64,000 bases of DNA from Nocardia pseudobrasiliensis NBRC 108224 (GCF_001613105.1 NZ_BDBS01000033.1:62001-126000); one strand, 5' to 3'. Numbered from the stretch's first letter, positions 9,420 through 18,082 are shown. The notes: generated from the letters alone by a model not told the origin. Numbers and translations: made by a program.

Positions 9420-10272
9420 CGGCCGTCCGATCCCGGAAATATCGATGCTGCACCACCGTGATCGCGAACAGCACCGCGAAGACCACCAGCGCCATCACCG
9501 CCGCCCGTCCCGGCCGCGCCGCGTCGAACGCCTCGGAGAACATCCGCATCGCAACCACATCCGTGCGTCCGGCCGGCCCGCCCCTGGTGAGCGCGTAGAC
9601 GGTGTCGAAGGTCTGGAAGGCCGCCAGCATCCCGGTGACGAGAACGAAGAACAGCGTCGGGCGCAGCAGCGGCAGGGTGAGCCAGCGGATGCGCAGCCAG
9701 CCGGTGGCCCCGTCCAACGCGCCCGCGTCGAAGATCTCCCGCGGTATCGCTCGCAGGCCCGCGACGAAGAACAGTGCCACGTAACCCACATTCGACCAGA
9801 TGCTCACCGCCGCCACCGACGGCAGCGCCAGTACCGGATCGGAGAGCCACTCGATGCGCCGCCCGACAATCGCGTCGAGCGCGCCCCCGGTCGGCGCGAA
9901 CATCCACTGCCACACCACACCCACCGCCACCGGCGCGCACATCCACGGCAGCGCGTACAGCACCCGCAACACCGAACCGCCGCGTCGCCGCGCCACCAGC
10001 ATCGCGACCACGAACCCCAGCGCTGTCTGCGCCGGGACCACCAGCGCGGTCAGCGCGAGCGTCACCAGCAGCGCATGTCCGAACTCCGGATCGCTCAGGA
10101 CCGAACACCAGTTCCGCAAGCCCACGAACCGCATGGGCCCCAGCAGATTCCAGCTGTGCAGGCTCAGCCACGCCACCACGACGATCGGGATCAGCAGAAA
10201 TCCGCCGACCCCGATCAGGCTCGGCAGCAGCAGTAGATAGCTCGTTCCCGCACGACGAGCCCGGCGATTCAT
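9409..10272 (-). CDS. ABC sugar-type importer permease (MalF-like)
   Basis: A 287-residue permease with six predicted membrane helices. The EAA loop IPREIFDAGALDGATG is typical of MalF/UgpA-type subunits. It is the first structural gene of the importer operon (MalF-like, MalG-like, binding protein). The transmembrane start SYLLLLPSLIGVGGFLLIP follows a short basic N-terminus. An XRE/DUF5753 regulator ends 49 bp upstream in the same orientation and may share the transcript. A TAGCGT hexamer ends 8 nt upstream of the ATG and no Shine-Dalgarno is seen, so an internal near-leaderless promoter is possible. Confidence 0.88.
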   Translation of the reverse strand: MNRRARRAGTSYLLLLPSLIGVGGFLLIPIVVVAWLSLHSWNLLGPMRFVGLRNWCSVLSDPEFGHALLVTLALTALVVPAQTALGFVVAMLVARRRGGSVLRVLYALPWMCAPVAVGVVWQWMFAPTGGALDAIVGRRIEWLSDPVLALPSVAAVSIWSNVGYVALFFVAGLRAIPREIFDAGALDGATGWLRIRWLTLPLLRPTLFFVLVTGMLAAFQTFDTVYALTRGGPAGRTDVVAMRMFSEAFDAARPGRAAVMALVVFAVLFAITVVQHRYFRDRTADAD

Positions 10273-10321
10273 GATCAGCGACGCTACCGCCGATCGACCC
10301 GACCGGCGCGCCGCGCCACGA

Positions 10322-11212
10322 TTACAGCTTCTCGGCCGTCTCCAACAGGATGGCCCGCGACTTCTCCGGCGTCTCGGCCTGCACCACGAGGCGCTCCATC
10401 ACCACGCGGTAGAGCTCGAGATCGGCGCGCCGGTCCAGATACAGCGCGCTGGTCAACTGCTCCAGGTAGACGACGTCGGGCACCTCGGGGTCGGCGAAGC
10501 GCAGCATGGTGAACGAACTGCCCGCTGCCGCATGGCCACCCGCCAGATACGGCAGGATCTGAATGGTCACCTTCGGGTGGTTGGACATCTTCACCAGATG
10601 TTGCAGCTGTTCGCGCAGCACCTCGCGGCCGCCGATAGGCCGGCGCAGCACCGCCTCGTCCAGCACCGCCCACATCGCCGGTCCACCCGGGATGTCGAGG
10701 ATCTCCTGACGTTTGCGGCGCAGTTCGACCCGGCGCATGGCGGCGGTGTTGTCCTGATTGAGCGCGACCACCGCGCGGGCGTAGTCCTCGGTCTGCAGCA
10801 GACCCGGAACCAGTTGGCCCTCAAAGGTTCTGATCGACTTCGCCGCGCCCTCCAGACCGAGATAGGTCTCGAACCAAGACGGGAGCAGATCGCTGTACTG
10901 ATGCCACCAGCCCGGCTCGTTCGCCTTGCGTACCAGTTCCAGGAAGGACGCGCGCTGATCCGGATCGGTGACCTTGTAGAGGGTGAGCAGATCCTCGATG
11001 TCGCGCTTCTTGAAACCGGTGCGGCCGAGTTCGAGACGACTGATTTTCACATGGGAGCCGCGGATGTGGTCACCGGCGGCCTCACGGGTGATGCCGAGGT
11101 CCTGGCGCAACTTTCGCAGTTGGCCACCGATCGCGATGCGCAGCGCTGTGGGACCGAGCTCGGCTATGCGCGACTCGGCAAGTAGGTCGGGACGGACCGG
11201 TTCTGGAATCAT
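10322..11212 (-). CDS. XRE-family regulator with DUF5753 domain
   Basis: A 296-residue protein with an N-terminal helix-turn-helix (residues about 25-85; LRQDLGITREAAGDHIRGS then ISRLELGRTGF). The remainder is the DUF5753 effector-like domain, recognised by VTIQILPYLAGGHAA and the helical C-terminus. In actinomycetes these regulators usually pair with a small DUF397 gene; none is visible in the 200 bp on either side. It sits directly upstream of the sugar-type ABC importer, so local control of that operon is a reasonable inference but not shown by an operator site. Confidence 0.85.
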   Translation of the reverse strand: MIPEPVRPDLLAESRIAELGPTALRIAIGGQLRKLRQDLGITREAAGDHIRGSHVKISRLELGRTGFKKRDIEDLLTLYKVTDPDQRASFLELVRKANEPGWWHQYSDLLPSWFETYLGLEGAAKSIRTFEGQLVPGLLQTEDYARAVVALNQDNTAAMRRVELRRKRQEILDIPGGPAMWAVLDEAVLRRPIGGREVLREQLQHLVKMSNHPKVTIQILPYLAGGHAAAGSSFTMLRFADPEVPDVVYLEQLTSALYLDRRADLELYRVVMERLVVQAETPEKSRAILLETAEKL

Positions 11213-11417
11213 GAGGCCCTACTCCGATGCTCGACGATCACCCCGGTACTCGTGCGCGCGCGTCTGCAAACACACCGCACCGAACACCAATATTATCCCG
11301 TGAACGCCCGAGCGCATCACGATCCTCCGTCCAATCTTTCGAAGTGGATGTAACCGGCCACGGCATATTCGAAGCCACAGCCGTCCCAGATCGGACAGAG
11401 ATCGGAGTCGGTATCGG

Positions 11418-11582
11418 TCAGGACCCCATCGTCATGGCGTTGGCGCCTATGCCCATCAGGATCGCGAACGGGACATAACCCAGGTCGAGCAGGGATCCGA
11501 CACCCGGCATCACGGTCGATGCGATGACCGCGCTCGCAATGTTGGTGAGGTCGAACAGGGCTGACATTACTGATCCAACCAT
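11418..11582 (-). CDS. 54-residue hydrophobic peptide gene
   Basis: A small ORF starting MVGSVMSALFDLTNIAS. It is rich in Ala, Val, Ile, Met and Gly, with two hydrophobic stretches (about residues 4-26 and 30-50), suggesting a membrane-inserted peptide. GAGGAG lies six bases upstream of the ATG, the strongest evidence that it is translated. It lies between the FabG-like gene and the XRE regulator, on the same strand as both. No known family is recognised; a toxin-like or small accessory membrane peptide are possibilities. The flanking 11213-11417 stretch holds nothing else recognised. Confidence 0.55.
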   Translation of the reverse strand: MVGSVMSALFDLTNIASAVIASTVMPGVGSLLDLGYVPFAILMGIGANAMTMGS

Positions 11583-11696
11583 GTCAATCTCCTCGAGTTG
11601 GTGACATTGCGCTGGAAAAGCAAGGAACCGACCATATGGTTCAGACTGGGCAGAATGTTACACCGGTCGGTTTCGTCCGTATGCGCTTTCGATGGT

Positions 11697-12449
11697 TCAG
11701 TCCCGCGGGCCGCCCGCGACGTAGATGACCTGTCCGGATACGAAACCCGCGCCCTCGCTCACCAGGAACGAGGCGGTGTGGGCGATATCCTCGGGCCGCC
11801 CGACGCGTTGAACGGGAATCTGTGTGGCCGCGGCCTTCTGGAACTCCTCGAACGGCACGCCGACGCGTTCGGCCGTCGCGGCGGTCATATCGGTGACGAT
11901 GAAGCCCGGAGCGATGGCATTGGCGGTGACGCCGAATTTGCCCAATTCCAGGGCGAGGGTCTTGGTGAAGCCCTGCATACCCGCCTTGGCGGCGGAATAG
12001 TTGACCTGGCCGCGGTTGCCCAGCGCCGAGGTGCTCGACATATTGACCACCCGGCCCCATTCGGCCTCGACCATGTATTTCTGCGCCGCCCGGGTGAGCA
12101 GGAACGCGCCGCGCAGATGGACGTTCATGACCGCGTCCCAATCGTCGACGCTCATCTTGAAGATCAGGTTGTCGCGCAGGATTCCGGCATTGTTGACCAC
12201 CACGGTCGGGCCGCCGAACGCACCGGCGAGCTGTTCGATCGCCGCGGCGACGGAATCCTCCTTCGACACGTCCGCACCCAGCGCCACGGCCGTGCCGCCG
12301 TCGGCGGTGATCGCGTCCACGGTGTCGGCACAGGCGGCCGCGTCGAGATCGAGTACGCCGACCTTCAGCCCGTCGGCGGCGAGCCGTCGTGCGATGGCCG
12401 CGCCGATACCGCGGGCCGCTCCGGAAACCACTGCGACTCTGTCTGCCAT
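11697..12449 (-). CDS. FabG-like 3-oxoacyl reductase (SDR family)
   Basis: A 250-residue classical short-chain dehydrogenase/reductase. It shows the cofactor motif SGAARGIG near the N-terminus, VNNAG, the catalytic Ser in MSSTSALG and YSAAK for the Tyr/Lys pair. It is closest in pattern to FabG/acetoacetyl-CoA reductases, which reduce 3-oxoacyl thioesters with NADPH. The start MADRVAVVS at 12449 is chosen because it places the Rossmann motif at the usual position; the longer open frame to 12560 overlaps the upstream gene. It follows the membrane protein gene after 10 bp and is likely co-transcribed with it. Confidence 0.85.
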   Translation of the reverse strand: MADRVAVVSGAARGIGAAIARRLAADGLKVGVLDLDAAACADTVDAITADGGTAVALGADVSKEDSVAAAIEQLAGAFGGPTVVVNNAGILRDNLIFKMSVDDWDAVMNVHLRGAFLLTRAAQKYMVEAEWGRVVNMSSTSALGNRGQVNYSAAKAGMQGFTKTLALELGKFGVTANAIAPGFIVTDMTAATAERVGVPFEEFQKAAATQIPVQRVGRPEDIAHTASFLVSEGAGFVSGQVIYVAGGPRD

Positions 12450-12459
12450 GGCGCAGAGC

Positions 12460-13275
12460 CTATTCGACCCAGAGCGTCCAGGTGTTGCGCTCGCACACCA
12501 GAGCGTGACCGTCGGCGGTGCGGGCGGTCTTGTCGGTGGCCGGATTGCATTTGGTGCCACCGCTGTACACGGCCGTGGACACCGAATAGGGGCCGTTCCA
12601 CCGGTAGCCGCTGCCCCCGCGCAGGCACAGCAGGGTCGTGCCGTCGGCGGTGGTCCCGATGAGTCCGGCCTGCGTCTCGGTGCACACCTCGCCCTTGGTG
12701 ACCGCGGTGGGCTGAACCGATGCGCCGGTGGTGGTGGCGGGCGCGGCGAAGGTGGGCGCGCTCGCGGTGGGCGGTGGGCTCGCGACGGTTACGATCGTGG
12801 TGGCGGCCGGGGCGGGATCGCTGCGCAGTGCGGGGCGGGGCAGCGTCACGCCGGTCAGTACGACCACCCCCGCGAGAGCGACCGCCTCGGCGATGCCGAT
12901 CATCAAGGCGAACAACGCCATTGCGCGCCCGCGCGGGTGGGAGAAGGAGATGAAGCCGAAGACGATCGCCACCGGGAACAGGCCGAGCAGGGCCGCGACG
13001 AGCGCGACGATCGCATAGGGATTGACAATGGGCGGCACCTCCACGCGTAAGCGTCCGGTACGCCGCCGACTCGGCGTCTCCCAGCGCTCCTCTTCCGGTT
13101 CGATCGGTTGGCGGCGGGTGCGCGCGACATCCCAACGCTCGTCGTCGGATTCGGCCATGCGGCGGCGGTTCTGCGCCGCTTCCCATCGGTCCTCGTCGGG
13201 TTCGGCCACCGGCCACCGTTCGTCGTCGGATTCCTCCGGCCAGCGTTCGACCTCGGGCTGTCGCTTCCTGGCCAT
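12460..13275 (-). CDS. Membrane protein with N-terminal (D/E)xRW repeats and DUF4190-like core
   Basis: A 271-residue protein. Residues 1-75 are charged and contain five short repeats ending in Arg-Trp (EVERW, DDERW, DEDRW, DDERW, EEERW) spaced by roughly 10-20 residues. Two membrane helices follow (about residues 80-150), with the loop FGFISFSHPRGRAMA typical of DUF4190-like proteins. Then comes a Pro/Ala/Thr-rich linker and a C-terminal domain with four cysteines, probably outside the membrane. GAGAGGAA lies upstream of the ATG. The repeat region would be cytoplasmic, possibly a scaffold; no function is recognised. It heads a two-gene unit with the FabG-like reductase. Confidence 0.7.
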   Translation of the reverse strand: MARKRQPEVERWPEESDDERWPVAEPDEDRWEAAQNRRRMAESDDERWDVARTRRQPIEPEEERWETPSRRRTGRLRVEVPPIVNPYAIVALVAALLGLFPVAIVFGFISFSHPRGRAMALFALMIGIAEAVALAGVVVLTGVTLPRPALRSDPAPAATTIVTVASPPPTASAPTFAAPATTTGASVQPTAVTKGEVCTETQAGLIGTTADGTTLLCLRGGSGYRWNGPYSVSTAVYSGGTKCNPATDKTARTADGHALVCERNTWTLWVE

Positions 13276-13420
13276 ACGGTTCCTCTCACGTCGCACTCGT
13301 GCAGGAACCTGGAACACACGGACCCGCCCCGATATCGAAGAAGAATAGGGGCCCCAGCCGCGCCCGCAACCCCTTCCGGTGGGGGTCACGGAATTCGATC
13401 TTGCTTTTTTGGTACCCGTA

Positions 13421-13732
13421 TCAGTACCAGTCGACCGGATTCTCGCCGATGAGTGCGATTCGCAGGCGCAGCAACCACCCGGCACCCCACAGCAGGAAGC
13501 GATCGTATCGATCCAGTTCGGTATGCGGGCGGCGCGTGCGAACCGCCGGCGCCGCCGCGTGCCGCGTCGAACCCGGACGAACCAGATACAGCGGGCGCAC
13601 CGATGCGGCGCGGGTTCGCGCATGGCGTCCGGCGGCGTGCCGATGTATGGCCGCGTGCCGTGCGGTCCGCGGGCGAGGTCCGAACAGCTGCACCACCTTC
13701 CGGCCGCCGCCGGTGTTCACCAGCGCGGTCAC
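13421..13732 (-). CDS. Small basic protein, unknown
   Basis: A 103-residue, strongly basic (Arg/His-rich) ORF starting MTALVNTGGGRKVVQLFG and ending with a hydrophobic WGAGWLLRLRIAL segment and PVDWY. Its ATG overlaps the stop of the upstream small ORF by 4 bp (ATGA), the usual sign of coupled translation, and this is the main reason to accept it. High GC makes spurious frames common here, so the call is tentative. Confidence 0.45.
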   Translation of the reverse strand: MTALVNTGGGRKVVQLFGPRPRTARHAAIHRHAAGRHARTRAASVRPLYLVRPGSTRHAAAPAVRTRRPHTELDRYDRFLLWGAGWLLRLRIALIGENPVDWY

Positions 13733-13932
13733 GGCAGTGCCCGTTCGTCCAGCACGCAGCGGCCCTGCTCCACCAGCACCGCACGGGCGCGCCGGCGCAC
13801 CTTACAGGTGTCGACCGCGCACTCCAGGTGCAATTGCATTGCGGCATGGGCCTGTTCGACCGTCATGACCCCGGGATCGACCCCGCAGCGCAGCAGTCCG
13901 GCGACGGGTAGGTGAAGGTTGGTCAGCTGCAT
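13729..13932 (-). CDS. Small conserved-type protein (67 aa)
   Basis: A 67-residue ORF starting MQLTNLHLP, with a helical core TVEQAHAAMQLHLECAVD, then CKVRRRARAVLVEQG. The pattern (an EQAxxAM helix, a Cys pair, a basic helix and an LVExGR tail) is reminiscent of small conserved hypothetical proteins in mycobacteria and nocardiae; this is recognition by eye only. The ATG at 13932 overlaps the end of a 21-codon ORF and precedes the basic protein gene by a 4-bp overlap, so three short ORFs form a chain. An internal ATG at 13866 (MTVEQAH) is an alternative start. Confidence 0.55.
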   Translation of the reverse strand: MQLTNLHLPVAGLLRCGVDPGVMTVEQAHAAMQLHLECAVDTCKVRRRARAVLVEQGRCVLDERALP

Positions 13933-13988
13933 GCCGCCACCCCCGACCTCCGTCCGAACAGCGGCGACGCACAACGCACAACAGCCAT
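13923..13988 (-). CDS. 21-codon upstream ORF with C-terminal Cys
   Basis: ATG at 13988 has GAGGAG just upstream (only two bases of spacing) and encodes MAVVRCASPLFG to VAACS, 21 residues with two cysteines. Its stop lies 10 bp inside the next ORF start (13932), so ribosomes finishing it could reinitiate. It is probably a leader peptide; coding is unproven. Confidence 0.35.
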   Translation of the reverse strand: MAVVRCASPLFGRRSGVAACS

Positions 13989-14288
13989 GACTCCTCGTTC
14001 CTGCGAGCGGATCCTGAACGCGCCCGGCAGTGTTCAGGAGTGCGAAGGGACCGAGCGTCTTACTGCTCCGGGCACACTCCTAGCATCCCTCAGCCGACCC
14101 GGCGGCGGGTGGATTTCCGTGAGATCGGAGCCGAATTCCGGCAAATTTTCAGCAGCGTCCCGTATCGGTACGCCGGGAATCAAGATCGCCGGTGGCACAC
14201 ACCATCTCGTCTCGTCTCATCACGACTCGACGACACTTTCGTATCGAATGAATGTTTGCCAGAGCTAAGGACGGGTACACCATCATTC
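13989..14288. other. Divergent intergenic region, 300 bp
   Basis: Separates the leftward small-ORF chain from the rightward 65-aa membrane peptide. No convincing ORF, RNA or hairpin was seen. TACACC at 14276-14281, seven bases before the GTG at 14289, could be a weak -10. Confidence 0.4.
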
Positions 14289-14486
14289 GTGGACCGTGGG
14301 CTGAGAAACGCCTCTCCCCGGGACCGCAAGCTGCTACCCGGTGATTGGGTCGAACGACTGATCGTGGGACTGCTGTTCGCGGTCTCCGCGGCGGGCATAT
14401 ACATATTGACCGGAGCCGTCGTATCGGCTCTGCTGTTCGGAATGCTGGTCGCGGTGGTCGCGATCGGTGTGGTGTCGATGCTCTGA
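14289..14486 (+). CDS. Small two-helix membrane protein (65 aa)
   Basis: A 65-residue ORF from GTG 14289. The basic N-terminus (RNASPRDRKLLPGDWVE) is followed by two tightly spaced hydrophobic helices, about residues 24-42 and 44-63, ending VVAIGVVSML. The charge bias predicts a cytoplasmic N-terminus. It lies alone between the small-ORF chain and the succinate dehydrogenase operon, converging on the latter with 46 bp between. No family is recognised. Support comes from the clear membrane pattern confined to this frame. Confidence 0.55.
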   Translation: MDRGLRNASPRDRKLLPGDWVERLIVGLLFAVSAAGIYILTGAVVSALLFGMLVAVVAIGVVSML

Positions 14487-14532
14487 CCGGTACGGCGGTG
14501 GGGGCGGAGTCGGGCCGCCCCCACATTCATCG

Positions 14533-15279
14533 CTACCGACGAAACAGCTTGTTGCCCAACCAGACGATCGGGTCGTACTTGCGATCGACCACGCGTTCCT
14601 TCAACGGGATCAGCGCGTTATCGGTGATCTTGATATGTTCCGGGCAGACCTCGGTGCAGCACTTGGTGATGTTGCAGAAGCCGAGACCGAAGTCCTCCTG
14701 GGCCATTTCGCGGCGATCGGCGACATCGAGCGGATGCATTTCGAGCTCGGCGACCCGCATGAGATAGCGCGGCCCGGCGAAGGCGTTCTTGTTGTCCTCG
14801 TGATCGCGCACGACGTGACAGGTGTTCTGGCACAGGAAACATTCGATGCACTTGCGGAACTCCTGCGAGCGCTCGACATCCTGCTGTTTCATCCGGTACT
14901 CGCCCGGCTTCAGATCCGCCGGCGGCGTGAAAGACGGTATCTCGCGGGCCTTTTCGTAGTTGAACGACACATCGGTCACCAGATCGCGGACGACCGGGAA
15001 GGTGCGCATGGGCGTCACCGTCACCACCTCGTCCTCGGTGAAGGTCGACATCCGTGTCATACACAGCAACCGCGGGCGGCCGTTGACCTCGGCCGAACAT
15101 GATCCGCACTTACCGGCCTTGCAGTTCCACCGCACCGCCAGATCCGGCGCCTGGGTGGCCTGCAGCCGGTGGATGATGTCGAGGACGACCTCGCCCTCGT
15201 TCACCGCCACGGTGTAGTCCTGCAGGGCGCCGCCGTTGTCGTCGCCGCGCCAGACTCGGAATCGGGCGTCGTAAGCCAT
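14533..15279 (-). CDS. sdhB: Succinate dehydrogenase / fumarate reductase iron-sulfur subunit
   Basis: A 248-residue electron-transfer subunit. The N-terminal 2Fe-2S domain carries CKAGKCGSCSAEVNG and a downstream LLCM cysteine. The C-terminal domain carries CIECFLCQNTC and CNITKCCTEVCPEHI for the 4Fe-4S and 3Fe-4S centres. It passes electrons from the flavoprotein to the membrane subunit and quinone. The pattern matches the mycobacterial Rv0247c group (Sdh1). It is the last gene of the operon, 2 bp after the flavoprotein stop. Confidence 0.93.
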   Translation of the reverse strand: MAYDARFRVWRGDDNGGALQDYTVAVNEGEVVLDIIHRLQATQAPDLAVRWNCKAGKCGSCSAEVNGRPRLLCMTRMSTFTEDEVVTVTPMRTFPVVRDLVTDVSFNYEKAREIPSFTPPADLKPGEYRMKQQDVERSQEFRKCIECFLCQNTCHVVRDHEDNKNAFAGPRYLMRVAELEMHPLDVADRREMAQEDFGLGFCNITKCCTEVCPEHIKITDNALIPLKERVVDRKYDPIVWLGNKLFRR

Positions 15280-15281
15280 TG

Positions 15282-17219
15282 CTACGCATCCCCTTTCGCT
15301 GCAGCCGACGGATGTCCGGCGGTCTCTGCGGAGGTGTAGTACTTTTCGAGCTCGCCGAGTTCGAACAGGGCGAGCAGATCCGATCGCATGGGCGTCTGAT
15401 CCTCCGGCGTGACCGTCACCGCGGGTACGGTCTGGCCGACTCCGTCCGGATCCACCCGGCAGACCAGCAATTTGTTGCGCCAGTTCGGATCCATCTGCGG
15501 ATGATCATCGCGGGTGTGCCCGCCGCGGCTCTCGGTGCGCAACAGCGCCGCCTGCGCGACGCATTCGCTGACCAGCAGCATATTGCGCAGATCGAGGGCG
15601 AGGTGCCAGCCGGGATTGAACTGCCGGTGCCCCTCGACGGTCACCGTGTCGAAGCGGTCGCGCAGTTCCGCCAGCCGCTCGATGGCCTGCTTCAGCTCGT
15701 GTTCCTTGCGGATGATGCCGACCAGGTCGTTCATCGTCTGCTGCAGATCGGTGTGCAGGGTGTAGGGATTCTCGCCCGTACCCTCGGCGGGCGGATCGAA
15801 CGGTTCCAGCGCGGTTTTCGCGGCCGCGGTGATATCGGCCTCGGCGATCGCGGGGCGCTCGTCGCCGAGTCGCTCGACATAGGAGGCCGCGCCCAGTCCG
15901 GCTCGGCGGCCGAATACCAGCAGATCCGACAGCGAATTGCCGCCGAGGCGGTTGGAACCGTGCATACCGCCGGAACATTCACCCGCCGCGAACAGGCCGG
16001 GCACGGTCGCGGCGCCGGTGTCGGGATCGACCTCGATGCCGCCCATCACGTAATGACAGGTCGGCCCGACCTCCATCGGCTCCTTCGTGATGTCCACATC
16101 GGCGAGCTCTTTGAACTGGTGATGCATCGACGGCAGCCGCCGCATGATCTCCGCGGCGGGCAGGCGCGAGGCGATATCGAGATAAACGCCGCCGTGCGGG
16201 GTGCCGCGGCCCGCCTTCACCTCCTCGTTGATGGCGCGGGCCACCTCGTCGCGGGGGAGCAGATCGGGGGTGCGGCGCGCGGAATCGTTGTCGCGCAACC
16301 ACTGATCGGCCTCCTCCTCGGTCTCCGCGTACTGCCCCTTGAAGACCGAGGGAATGTAGTCGAACATGAACCGCTTGCCGTCGGCGTTCTTCAGCACCCC
16401 GCCGTCGCCGCGCACACCCTCGGTGACGAGGATGCCCTTGACGCTGGGCGGCCAGACCATTCCGGTCGGATGGAACTGCAGGAACTCCATATTGATCAGC
16501 GAGGCCCCGGCCCGCAGGGCGAGCGCGTGGCCGTCGCCGGTGTACTCCCAGGAGTTCGAGGTCACCTTGTAGGACTTGCCGATTCCGCCCGTCGCCAGCA
16601 CCACCGCGGGCGTCTCGAACAGGATGAACCGGCCCGATTCGCGCCAGTAGCCGAACGCGCCCGCGATGCGGCCGGCATCGTCGGTGAGCAGATCGGAGAT
16701 CGTGCATTCGGCGAACACCTTGATGCGCGATTCGTAGTCGCCGGTGGCCGCGTAGTCCTCCTGTTGCAGCGAGACGATCTTCTGCTGCATGGTCCGGATG
16801 ATCTCGAGTCCGGTCCGGTCGCCGACGTGCGCGAGCCGGGGGTAGGTGTGGCCGCCGAAATTGCGCTGGCTGATGCGTCCGTCGGCAGTCCGATCGAACA
16901 GCGCGCCATAGGTTTCCAACTCCCACACCCGGTCGGGCGCCTCCTGCGCGTGCAGTTCGGCCATCCGCCAGTTGTTGAGGAATTTGCCGCCGCGCATGGT
17001 GTCCTTGAAATGGGTCTGCCAGCTGTCCTTCTCGTTGGCGTTGCCCATGGACGCCGCGCAGCCGCCCTCGGCCATCACGGTGTGCGCCTTGCCGAACAGC
17101 GATTTGCACACCACCGCGACCGAGTGGCCGTGCTCGCGGGCCTCGATCACCGCACGCAGTCCGGCGCCACCGGCACCGATCACGACGACGTCGTACTTGT
17201 GCCGTTCGACTTCAGGCAT
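15282..17219 (-). CDS. sdhA: Succinate dehydrogenase / fumarate reductase flavoprotein subunit
   Basis: A 645-residue catalytic subunit. FAD binding is shown by VVVIGAGGAGLRAV near the N-terminus and the flavin-attachment region by SLFGKAHTVMAEGGC. The active-site stretch HPTGM and the C-terminal GGMHGSNRLGGNSLSDLLVFG are typical. It oxidises succinate to fumarate on the cytoplasmic face. The pattern is the Rv0248c type. It sits between the membrane subunit (35 bp upstream) and the iron-sulfur subunit (2 bp downstream). AGGAG lies about 10 bases ahead of the ATG. Confidence 0.93.
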   Translation of the reverse strand: MPEVERHKYDVVVIGAGGAGLRAVIEAREHGHSVAVVCKSLFGKAHTVMAEGGCAASMGNANEKDSWQTHFKDTMRGGKFLNNWRMAELHAQEAPDRVWELETYGALFDRTADGRISQRNFGGHTYPRLAHVGDRTGLEIIRTMQQKIVSLQQEDYAATGDYESRIKVFAECTISDLLTDDAGRIAGAFGYWRESGRFILFETPAVVLATGGIGKSYKVTSNSWEYTGDGHALALRAGASLINMEFLQFHPTGMVWPPSVKGILVTEGVRGDGGVLKNADGKRFMFDYIPSVFKGQYAETEEEADQWLRDNDSARRTPDLLPRDEVARAINEEVKAGRGTPHGGVYLDIASRLPAAEIMRRLPSMHHQFKELADVDITKEPMEVGPTCHYVMGGIEVDPDTGAATVPGLFAAGECSGGMHGSNRLGGNSLSDLLVFGRRAGLGAASYVERLGDERPAIAEADITAAAKTALEPFDPPAEGTGENPYTLHTDLQQTMNDLVGIIRKEHELKQAIERLAELRDRFDTVTVEGHRQFNPGWHLALDLRNMLLVSECVAQAALLRTESRGGHTRDDHPQMDPNWRNKLLVCRVDPDGVGQTVPAVTVTPEDQTPMRSDLLALFELGELEKYYTSAETAGHPSAAAKGDA

Positions 17220-17254
17220 GGAACCGAATACTCCTGGGAGAGTGGGAAATTAGG

Positions 17255-18082
17255 TCAATTCACGAAGCGCGGGTCCGAGATGGTTCCGCTGGCCACGAGC
17301 ATCACGTAGAAGTCGGTGAGCACCAGCGTTCCGAGGGTGGTCCAGGCCAGCAGCATGTGCCGGGTGTTGAGCTTGGACACCTGGGTCCAGAACCAGTAGC
17401 GGACCGGATGTGCGGAGAAATGCTTGAGCCGTCCGCCCGCGATATGCCGGCAGGAGTGGCAGGAGAGCGTATATGCCCACAGCAGAAGGACATTCACCCA
17501 CAGCACGATATTGCCGAGGCCGAATCCGAATCCGCCCGTCTTGCCGTGGAAGGCGACGATCGCGTCGTAGGTGTTGATCACCGAGACGATCATCGCCACG
17601 TAGAAGAAGTAGCGGTGGACGTTCTGGATGATCAGCGGAAGCCGGGTCTCGCCGGTGTATTTGGCGTGCGGTTCGGCCACCGCGCAGGCCGGCGGGGAGA
17701 ACCACACCGCGCGGTAGTAGGCCTTGCGGTAGTAGTAGCAGGTCAGCCGGAACAACAGCAGGAACGGCAGCACCACGAAGCCGAGCGGGATCCACATCGG
17801 CAGTGCGCCGACCCAGTGGCCGAGGTGGCTGGAGCCCTCCGCGCAGGAGGTGCTCACGCAGGGTGAATAGAACGGCGTCAGATAGTGGTAGTCCGGCACC
17901 CAATACGCCGTGCGCACAAAGGCTCTCACTGTGGCGTAGATGACGAACGCGCCCAGGCCGACCACGGTGGCCAGTGGCGGAACCCACCATCGGTCGGTGC
18001 GCAGAGTTCGCGCGGAGATCGCCGCGCGGCTCGCACTGAAGACTCCTGTGCCCGATTCAGCTGCCCGTGTCGGTGCGCTCAC
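17255..18082 (-). CDS. sdhC: Succinate dehydrogenase membrane (cytochrome b-type) subunit
   Basis: A 275-residue polytopic membrane subunit of the Rv0249c type with five or more hydrophobic segments (for example LATVVGLGAFVIYATVRAF and LGFVVLPFLLLFRL) and several histidines that could ligate haem (HRYFF, HSCRH). It anchors the dehydrogenase and reduces menaquinone. The GTG at 18082 is chosen because it overlaps the stop of a 13-codon upstream ORF (GTGA) that has a strong ribosome site, and because it gives the family length. The longer open frame to 18166 would run through that upstream ORF in another register. Confidence 0.85.
   Translation of the reverse strand: MSAPTRAAESGTGVFSASRAAISARTLRTDRWWVPPLATVVGLGAFVIYATVRAFVRTAYWVPDYHYLTPFYSPCVSTSCAEGSSHLGHWVGALPMWIPLGFVVLPFLLLFRLTCYYYRKAYYRAVWFSPPACAVAEPHAKYTGETRLPLIIQNVHRYFFYVAMIVSVINTYDAIVAFHGKTGGFGFGLGNIVLWVNVLLLWAYTLSCHSCRHIAGGRLKHFSAHPVRYWFWTQVSKLNTRHMLLAWTTLGTLVLTDFYVMLVASGTISDPRFVN

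Noticed and set aside
13400..13440. GGTAC/GTACC hairpin next to a T-run as a terminator
   Set aside because: The T-run lies on the wrong side for the leftward genes and the stem is only 5 bp.
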